The position numbers were made by a program, and so were the translations under genes. The notes under the pieces are model-generated. The model did no database searches. It was not told where the DNA came from and was given only the letters and a program-made list of their open reading frames with translations. A DNA stretch of 64,000 bases from Brachypodium distachyon (taxonomy: Eukaryota; Streptophyta; Magnoliopsida; Poales; Poaceae). The stretch lies in assembly GCF_000005505.3 (NCBI RefSeq), contig NC_016131.3, positions 64,651,355 to 64,715,354 on the forward strand, given 5' to 3'. This document shows positions 57,092 through 64,000 of the stretch, one piece after another. Within the stretch, counting starts at the first letter, position 1; the number at the start of each line of letters is the position of its first letter.

Positions 57092-59615
57092 TCACACATG
57101 AGCTGACTGCAAATATGTCCGCTCATAGAGGCCTATCACCTGATCAGCCACTCCCCACATTATAGCCTGACCAGGTGGAATCCTCATGAGCCTGGGAAGC
57201 AAGCCTTTCCACAGGGCTCGGAGGCCCTCTTCAGCATGTATTGTCCGTATTGCATGGACCATGCCCTTGTACTTGATGTCGCCGGTTCTCCCCTGAGCCA
57301 TCAACCTAGTCTTCACGACATCAAAGGGTCCAGTGCAGATTGGCCCTGCAGTTCCCGCAAGGAACCCAGAGACCATAGACTGCCATGGCTGGAGAACCTT
57401 TCCGTCTCCTTCATGCTTCTTCCAGAGAAAAATGTCGAATGTGTTCTTCGCTGTGAACATTGCTGCCTGGTTTGTGCCATTTCGCATGACAGTTGGTAAT
57501 GCTCCAGACCATAAACCAAAAAGGCCTTCCTCCCGAACAATTGTCTTGGCACAGTGTATGGGCCCTTTATATCTAAGCAGGTCTGTGCTTAGCCCTTTTT
57601 GCTGCTGTAATCTAATTTTTACTACCTGCGTTCACCATAAAGAAACATTACAAAATTCCCTCAAGAGGATAAGCTCTATATAATGAGAAACATTTCTACT
57701 CCCCCCATAAATATGACAAGGTACATCGCTACGGTTACAGTCAAGGATGGGGAAAACCTGAATTTACAAATACATCATGATCGTTTTCAGGCCAACCTTC
57801 CACTTAATTCTCTTATCTTTTTGTATTTCCTTATAGTGAATTCTACTGATTAATAGTGCTTCCAACCAGTATGATTTGGTTAGGACACAACAAATATAAC
57901 ATCAGAAGAACCTCCAACCAATATAAAAATGCACTGTAGATATTATATAGTAGGATTACAAAATCACCCTTGTTTACAGTACCAGAAATCCGTGAACCAG
58001 ACATTTTTGTTCCAAATTAGACATGTATGAATTCTGATCCTACCACCTCGTCATTCTGGTCAATGGCCATCTAGATTTTGCTAATAATATGATGTTATCA
58101 AGGCCTCATAGATACTACTGTAAAGATGCCTTTTCCAACAGTGGGGACTTGGGACTAACGAAGAAGCATAGCTACTCCTCAGTGATGTTATCAAGGCCTC
58201 ATACATACTCATGTATCAAGGCCTCATAGATACTACTCCTTTCTCAGTACTCTCAATCACATGCATTTGCCAGCATTCTAGTGGGCTTCCGAATGCCAAC
58301 TCATACAACATTAAGAAAGGAGCAGGTAAGTGGCTATAGCTTCTAGGTCAAATGTAATTTGAAAGCACAAAGTGAGCCGCATCTGGTAAGGCATTCTGTG
58401 GTGCATCCTGCCCACCCGAGTTCAATCCTTGAATCGACTACCATTGTACTGGTGTGTCACACCTTCATATGCATGCACAATCACTGGTAAAGCACGTATC
58501 CCACGGTTCTTGTGAGGTATAAGATAGATCATGGATTTAACTGAGCGGCATCCGCTCTAGTTATAGGGTGTGTTTAAGTAGGACTCACACAGCATCGGTG
58601 CATGAGTGTGGTGGTGTGAGTGTGGTTTGTGTCCTTGTAATCTACTCCCTCCGTTCCATAATTCTTGTCTCAAATTTGCCCCAAAGTGGATGTATCTATT
58701 CCTAAATTGCGTCTAGATACATGTAATATTTCGACAAGAATTATGAAACGGAGGTAGTAGGAAATTGTAATTTGAGTCATTTGACACATCGAGGGAGCAA
58801 GCAGAGCAGCCAAATGCTTGATCAGTTGCTTGGACTTGGACATGGTGTACTAGCAAACTACAAATTGGTTGCGAAGTACAGGGCTATAGTTTTCTAATCC
58901 CAAAGCCCAAGTTGTCAGAAATGCATCTGATACAGTATCAATCTCACACAAGATTAAATAACTGCCAGACCCGTCCTTTTCCGTTCTTTCTCTATGCAGT
59001 AACGAAGCAGCTTTTACATCGGTAAACTACATCTAAGACCCCGGCAAGAATCACCCAGAGCAGTCCAAATTATATTAAAAAAAACATGAACAGATCGCAG
59101 CCAGGCTAAGAAATCATCAACGATTTAAAAAACTGATAGAAGCACTACTCGTAACAAGCAACAGGAACATGGGGACGCAATCTCACCTCGAATGGGGTAA
59201 CAATGACGAGGGCCTCGAGGACGCCGGCGCCGAACCCAGAGGCGAGGCGTCCCTGCGCGGAGACCTTGCCGGTGTCGGGGTCCTTGAAGGCGGACTGCAG
59301 CACGGCATTGGAGCCGAGGCGGAGCGCGTACTTGAGCGTGAGGTGGGTGGCGAAGGGCGTGAGCCCCTTCCAGAGCGCGGGCACGCCCTCGGCGCGCGCG
59401 ACGGTGGTGCCGCAGTGCGCGATGCCGCGGTAGGCGCCCGAGCGGTCGAGCTGCAGCCTGGTCTTGACCACGTCGATCGGCTGCAGGCAGCACGCCTCCA
59501 TCACGCCGCCGAGCGACCCCGCCGCCGCCTTCACGTAGGGCGGGATCGGCGGCCTCCCTCCCTGCAGCTCCTCCGCCCGCGGCGGCGGCGGGGGCGGAGA
59601 AGAGAGCGAGACCAT
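57092..59615 (-). CDS. SFC1: Mitochondrial succinate/fumarate-type carrier, 320 aa
   Basis: Inner-membrane solute carrier of the mitochondrial carrier family, most like plant mSFC1 (At5g01340). By homology to the yeast carrier it exchanges succinate for fumarate; Arabidopsis work points to other organic acids too. Two exons, 59187-59615 and 57092-57625, joined in phase 0 (321 codons). Three family repeats are seen, each with the Px[DE]xx[KR] signature: QPIDVVKTRLQ, PFEVVKIRLQQQ (across the splice) and PFDVVKTRLMAQ. Each is followed by the usual even-helix motif (for example ALWKGLTP, GLWSGALP, ALWKGLLP). The start is MVSLSSPPPP. An in-frame ATG at 59709-59711 would add 32 residues (MGGKKATQEE). 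The 1.56-kb intron 57626-59186 is MITE-bearing. Confidence 0.93.
58645..58757. mobile_element. Stowaway MITE in carrier intron
   Basis: CTCCCTCCGTTCCATAATTC pairs with GAATTATGAAACGGAGGTAG, flanked by TA; 113 bp. It belongs to the same subfamily as 39955-40068. Confidence 0.92.
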
Positions 59616-60055
59616 TTGTCGGGAAGCGCAAACGGCGGGCTTAGCGGGTGATGGGCGCGGCGGAGAAGCGGTTCTGGATTCTTCTTCCTGTGTTGCTTTT
59701 TTTCCTCCCACTTTCTCTGCGGGGAGATCCGAAAAGGAGCGGCGCAGCTTATATGGAATCGGCGAGACAAGGGCGAAGAAGAAGCAGCCGCACCGTCTCT
59801 TCTCTCTCGTGACACGTCAGGCGTCAGGGTTTGGTCTATGGCGAGAAGGGAAAGGCCCACCTGGGCCTTTGGTGTTTGTTGCGGAAGCGTAACTGTTGCT
59901 GGGCGTCCTCGGACCCGCATGTCAGCTACCGGTTGGGGGAATTTTGCGGACGCCTGAGACTGAGAGTGAGAGGTGCTCCTGATTTGTGGGCCCTGGTACG
60001 ATAGGCGATTTTTTCGGGAACCGTTTGCTACCTACGCAACCCACCGCGTCACTTG

Positions 60056-60616
60056 TGTTAGAATGGAACGAGATTGAACGAAGGGACGATTTATTCCATG
60101 ATTGACATTCCTATATAAAGGATATAAGAGGTGTCTCTTTCCGAACAGACGTAAGCAACGGCCGTGTCTGTTCGGAAATATAAAGGGTATAAGAGGTGTC
60201 TCTTTCCGGACAGACGTAAGCAACGGTCGCGTCTGTTCGGAAGATTCACGCACGAGGACGCCCGGCGGTTTGCACACAGGCAACCGTCCGGTGCTAATTA
60301 CAAGATAATGATTAAACTAATTAATTTCTTAACACTCTTTCTAATCATGTCTTGTCTTGTCCTTGTGAGTTGTTCATCATGTTTGAAAACGTTTCTTCAG
60401 AAAAATCATGTGGGAAAAATCTGAATAAAATTGTGTTATGTAATATGCCGTGAAAAACTCCTTTAAAACCCATCGGGAAAAAGAGGAGAAAAATTCTTGT
60501 ATTAGCATTGTCTCATTAAAAACCTTCTATGAGAAACCATATATGGAAAAACTCATAGGGGAAAAGAGTACAATGTAAAGGATCTAATGATCATAATCAG
60601 GTTATATATATTATCA
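60056..60616 (-). mobile_element. Putative Ty1/copia LTR with internal tandem repeat
   Basis: Read on the minus strand, it starts TGATAATATATA just after a purine-rich tract (AGGGGGAG) that follows the copia RNase H frame, and ends TTCTAACA, giving TG...CA ends. It includes a TATA-like TTTATATA and a 65-bp tandem repeat (60114-60243). Boundaries are by eye; no second LTR is present. Confidence 0.55.
60114..60243. repeat. Two 65-bp tandem repeats in the LTR
   Basis: Each unit has TATAAAGG, GGTGTCTCTTTCC, ACAGACGTAAGCAACGG and GTCTGTTCGGAA, with a few differences. TGTTCGGAA and TTCCGAACA-type blocks make each unit a partial inverted repeat. Confidence 0.85.
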
Positions 60617-60637
60617 GGAGTTTACTCCCCCTGAATC

Positions 60638-60940
60638 TTATATATCTCGAAGTCGTCTGATACCAATTCCATTTACATACTTCTGGAATAAAGAATTTGG
60701 TAAAGACTTTGTAAATAAATCTGCTAGATTATCACGTGACTTCGTTTGCAAAATATTTATCTCTCCATCCTTTTGTAATTCATGGGGATAAAAGAATTTA
60801 GGAGCAATGTGCTTTGTTATATTGCTCTTTATATAACCTGTTTGCATTTGCATAATACAAGCGGCATTATCTTCATAAATAATCGTGGGTGATTCCAATG
60901 AATCCTTCACTACAAAATTAGGCAATTGAGAAACAGCCAC
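60638..60940 (-). pseudogene. Ty1/copia RNase H C-terminal fragment
   Basis: About 100 residues with YEDNAACIMQMQTGY, KHIAPKFFYPHELQ and DNLADLFTKSLP, the typical end of a copia polyprotein RNase H. The rest of the polyprotein is missing upstream, beyond about 60945, so this is a truncated 3' end (RNase H plus LTR). Confidence 0.9.
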
Positions 60941-60945
60941 GTCCT

Positions 60946-63900
60946 TAATTTATCCACAGGTTGTGCTGCTCCTTTTATCTTTACACACAGCCAGCAATAC
61001 TTCACCGAGCTTAGAGAAAATTGGAGAGGCTCAAGCCTCCGATTTTCCGGGCATGGCATGGCAACAAGCAACACTCTCAGGCAGCCGTCACCAATGATTT
61101 TTCAAATATGCAACCAAACAAACCTCAAGCATGTTCAAGAGATGCTCTAGCACGAGGTAGTCACGGTAGCAACCAAACAGGCCCTCACTCATATCGCGCG
61201 TGCGGAAGAGAGCCTAATTGAGTTTTGCTTTGACGCGAAAGACTTATATTGTTACCGAGCTTCATTGAGCTGAACTCTAGCCTTTTGGGTACACTCTATG
61301 AACTAGTCATGTCAATTGCAGTGTCCATATGATAGAAGCAACATATCTAGATTTACCACCTCCTGTCCATAACAAGTATCGTTGATTTAATACAAAATGC
61401 CCTCAATTGCATCCACGTTCATTCAGCAAGCATACCGTGCCACCAGAAATTGGAAGCATGTGCCATGGGAGCACTTGTGCTTGTACTAGCATTTGGAACG
61501 GGGCAGGGCCACGCTCGCCTCAACCTAAATTTGACTATTGGGCGCCGGTAAGGTTGCAGATAGCAAAAAAAAAAAAAAGCAGTACAAGACAAGCCTTTCT
61601 CACTAGAATGGGCCTCCTAAGCCTGCATCGATGTCACAGGAGAAATAAGTAGCTGAAGTCCCGTACGAATTTGTTTTTTAGAGCAAAAGCCTGGTTTCAT
61701 TAAGGAAACCAACGGTTATGTCACAGGGTCAAACAGGGTAAAAAACAGCAGTCTTAACTGAGGACTAATGCAGCCTCAGACGAAAGAACTATCCACGGGC
61801 ACTACTTATCACAATAGCAACATCCTAAGAGCAAGTTCAGCAGTTACCCTAAAGCCTCCCCAATACAAAATTTAGGAGAAAAAAGCCCAAAAACGACATC
61901 GAGTAGTTCCCCTAAAGCATCCCCGATATTTCAGCGTCCCCAATCCAGAGCTCTTTCTCCCCTACAGATCGGAGAGCCCGATCCCTCCCCAATCGACCGC
62001 GAGGACCAACCGTTCCTCCCTCCCGCCCCCACGCGCGCCACCTGCATGTACTGCCCGCCCTCCCTCCTTCTCCTTTCTATGTTTTTGTTCGATCTGGGGC
62101 GGGCGGCGGTGGCCAGCAGGGGATGAGGAGGAGGAGGAGGGGCCGGTGGCCAGCAGGGGAGTGGAGGGCGGTGCTGGACAGCAGGGGATGAGATGGAGGA
62201 GGGGGGCAGCCTTATATCATATAGCAGTAGAAGCAGTAGCTTGATCTTCTATGCATTGATTTTCTGGAATGGTGATGGACGATTCCATGTGCTCGATTCT
62301 CAATTATGTATTATCTATTATGTATTAATAATTATGATCTTCGAACCATTTGGATTTGGATTCAGCTAGTCTGTATTGTAATCTGTACTAATTATGAACT
62401 TCGAACCATTTGGATTTGGAATTATGTGCTGTGATCTGAACTAAAGGGAGAGGTAGCCGTTGAATTTCAAATAAATATAAAATAGAGAAGATCTTTTAGG
62501 GAAACTGCTGGAGTTGGGCAATTTTTAGGAAAGAATATTTTTAGGGAAGTCCTCCATTTTGAGATATAGGGGAGATGTTTTAGGGGAACTACTGCCAACT
62601 TAAACTGAAGTCTTTTGCTGCTGCTTCCAGTCGTTTTGTCCTCGTACAAAACTTTGGTCAGATTAATATGATTAGTTCCCAACACAAAAACGTGTCAACA
62701 GCAGAGTACAGATAAAAAATTCTGTATAAACATTGATCAGAAACTTGACTAAAACTGCTTCAAAACAAAAAGGACTTGACTAACTTCTCTGTCTGAAGTC
62801 TGAACACACATCCGTGTGCGAATCGAACTAAATGTGTGTGCTGCTGCGACTACTACTACTCTCACACTCTCTCTCAGTTGATCGATATTTCCAATTTTCC
62901 ATCGTATTCAACGCGGATAACTTCATTATTGGAGTCCAACACGCGTTTCATTTGGAAGCAACACAAATTTCTACGAGGGTTACTTATAGTTATACTTCGA
63001 TCTGAACGGACGGACCGTCGGTCCCGTGACCGGTGGTGGCTTCAGCGCCTGCATCATACTTAAATCTATAAGCCATTCTGTTTCAGGCGTGATTCGTTGT
63101 TGCCAATTATTGCCGTGGAAAGAACCGATCGGCTAACCAGTTTATCAATCATGTGCTTACTGTCGGCGGTAGCGCGTGTGATGATTTAGTCTTCGGGCGT
63201 GAAATAAACGGTCTAATCATACTGGAGTACGAGTATTATATAGCTCGGCCTGTCTTATGAAATTTATTTGATTTACAGTATCTGTTTGCTCAGAGGTGTC
63301 AGCAGGTGCTATGGTTGCGGAAGAACTGATATTCATGCTGTATGTAGCACGTTTGTGTGAAACAAACGGTCAAATCCTTGTCTTACCTGTCTTTCCAAAC
63401 TTCCTTCATTAACGGTATCTGTCTGCACACAGATGGCATCAGGTACCACGGTCGCGGAGGAAATCCTTAACAATTTGCACCATTCGACGATGAAATATGC
63501 TGATATGATGCAAAAATGAGCAGGCCAAAGTTGTTACTCACACGTATTTAGCCTTTATTTGGACGATTGTTGGGTTGCACAATCGAAACAAAATTGTTTG
63601 CACATGTTAATGCTCCTATTAGCTGATTTTAAAGTGAATATGTTTTTGGTATTGACTAATTGACAATCTAACGAGCATATAATACATGGATTAGAACAGT
63701 GAAATAGTTGAAGATTCATGAAATGGAGTATATATATTAATAAGTATATTGAATAAATGAATCTAGAAAGAACGGCCAGTCAACCATGTACATAGGCAAA
63801 GAATGAGGTGAGTACTAACTCCACCTTATTACATCAGAATCAAAGAATGAATGGAATTGATTTAACTACACAAAGAATGGTGCTGCAAAAAAATAGAATG

Positions 63901-64000
63901 CTGAAATCCCAGCAAAATAGTGCAAGCACCTTAAAATCATGCTTGCTAAGAAGTAACATATGGTATCCTCCTCATCTCATTGACCACTACTCTGTTAGTG
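60946..64000. other. Intergenic region, repeats only
   Basis: No gene recognised. At 61670-61770, a T-rich start and GCAAAAGCCTGGTTTCATTA look like the antisense 3' end of a LINE. Between about 61835 and 62610, opposing segments (GCAGTTACCCTAAAGCCTCC on the left; GTAGTTCCCCTAAAACATCT read from the right) form a loose inverted pair around a GC-rich centre, perhaps a non-autonomous DNA element. Confidence 0.45.

Noticed and set aside
1..64000. CRISPR arrays, operons, bacterial insertion sequences, organelle DNA inserts, endogenous viruses
   Set aside because: No regularly spaced repeats, no prokaryotic gene order, no long organelle-like gene tracts and no viral replicase or coat domains were seen. 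The only reverse-transcriptase-related sequences are LINE and copia fragments.

Overview
The window is nuclear DNA from a grass. Spliced genes have GT-AG introns and very GC-rich first exons. Stowaway MITEs with CTCCCTCCG termini are scattered throughout, and there is one plant tRNA-His. Low LTR-retrotransposon content and the type of Stowaway sequence suggest a small-genome pooid such as Brachypodium. That species call is an inference, not something read directly.

Eight features look like intact host genes. In order they are: pyruvate decarboxylase (+, 12867-15419); an aprataxin-like kinase/macro/HIT fusion (-, 17085-20747); tRNA-His(GTG) (-, 20936-21007); a plastid-type membrane protein of unknown function (-, 36384-37479); an ER DnaJ/thioredoxin-like protein resembling ERDJ3A (-, 37848-41509); a RanBP1-type Ran-binding protein (+, 42732-45255); a MAPKKK17/18-like kinase (-, 48143-49591); and a mitochondrial succinate/fumarate-type carrier (-, 57092-59615). 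A DUF3615-like gene (-, about 33720-35880) is recognisable but carries a one-base frameshift. For every multi-exon host gene called intact, exon phases were checked by length arithmetic and the reading frame closes.

The left 10 kb is a nest of mobile DNA. A 5.2-kb Mutator-like element (3978-9165) has long terminal inverted repeats and a perfect 10-bp target duplication. It carries a decayed MURA-type transposase and, convergent with it, a GRF-zinc-finger/coiled-coil/transmembrane gene in the place that mudrB holds in MuDR. It seems to sit inside an older Helitron-like element (about 986-9261) that contains scraps of a host-like gene. Elsewhere there are a degraded DD39D mariner-like transposase (26630-28402), two 5'-truncated LINE tails with RNase H domains, a truncated Ty1/copia 3' end, a hAT MITE with an 8-bp duplication, a fold-back element in an ERDJ3A intron, and at least ten paired-end Stowaway MITEs.

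The genes do not form a pathway. The most informative context is order: pyruvate decarboxylase, the aprataxin-like gene and the succinate/fumarate-type carrier share a neighbourhood. From memory, Arabidopsis has the same trio at At5g01310-At5g01340, which suggests microsynteny older than the monocot/dicot split. The long stretches 22.1-26.6, 28.6-33.7, 50-57 and 61-64 kb hold mainly repeats and unassigned sequence.
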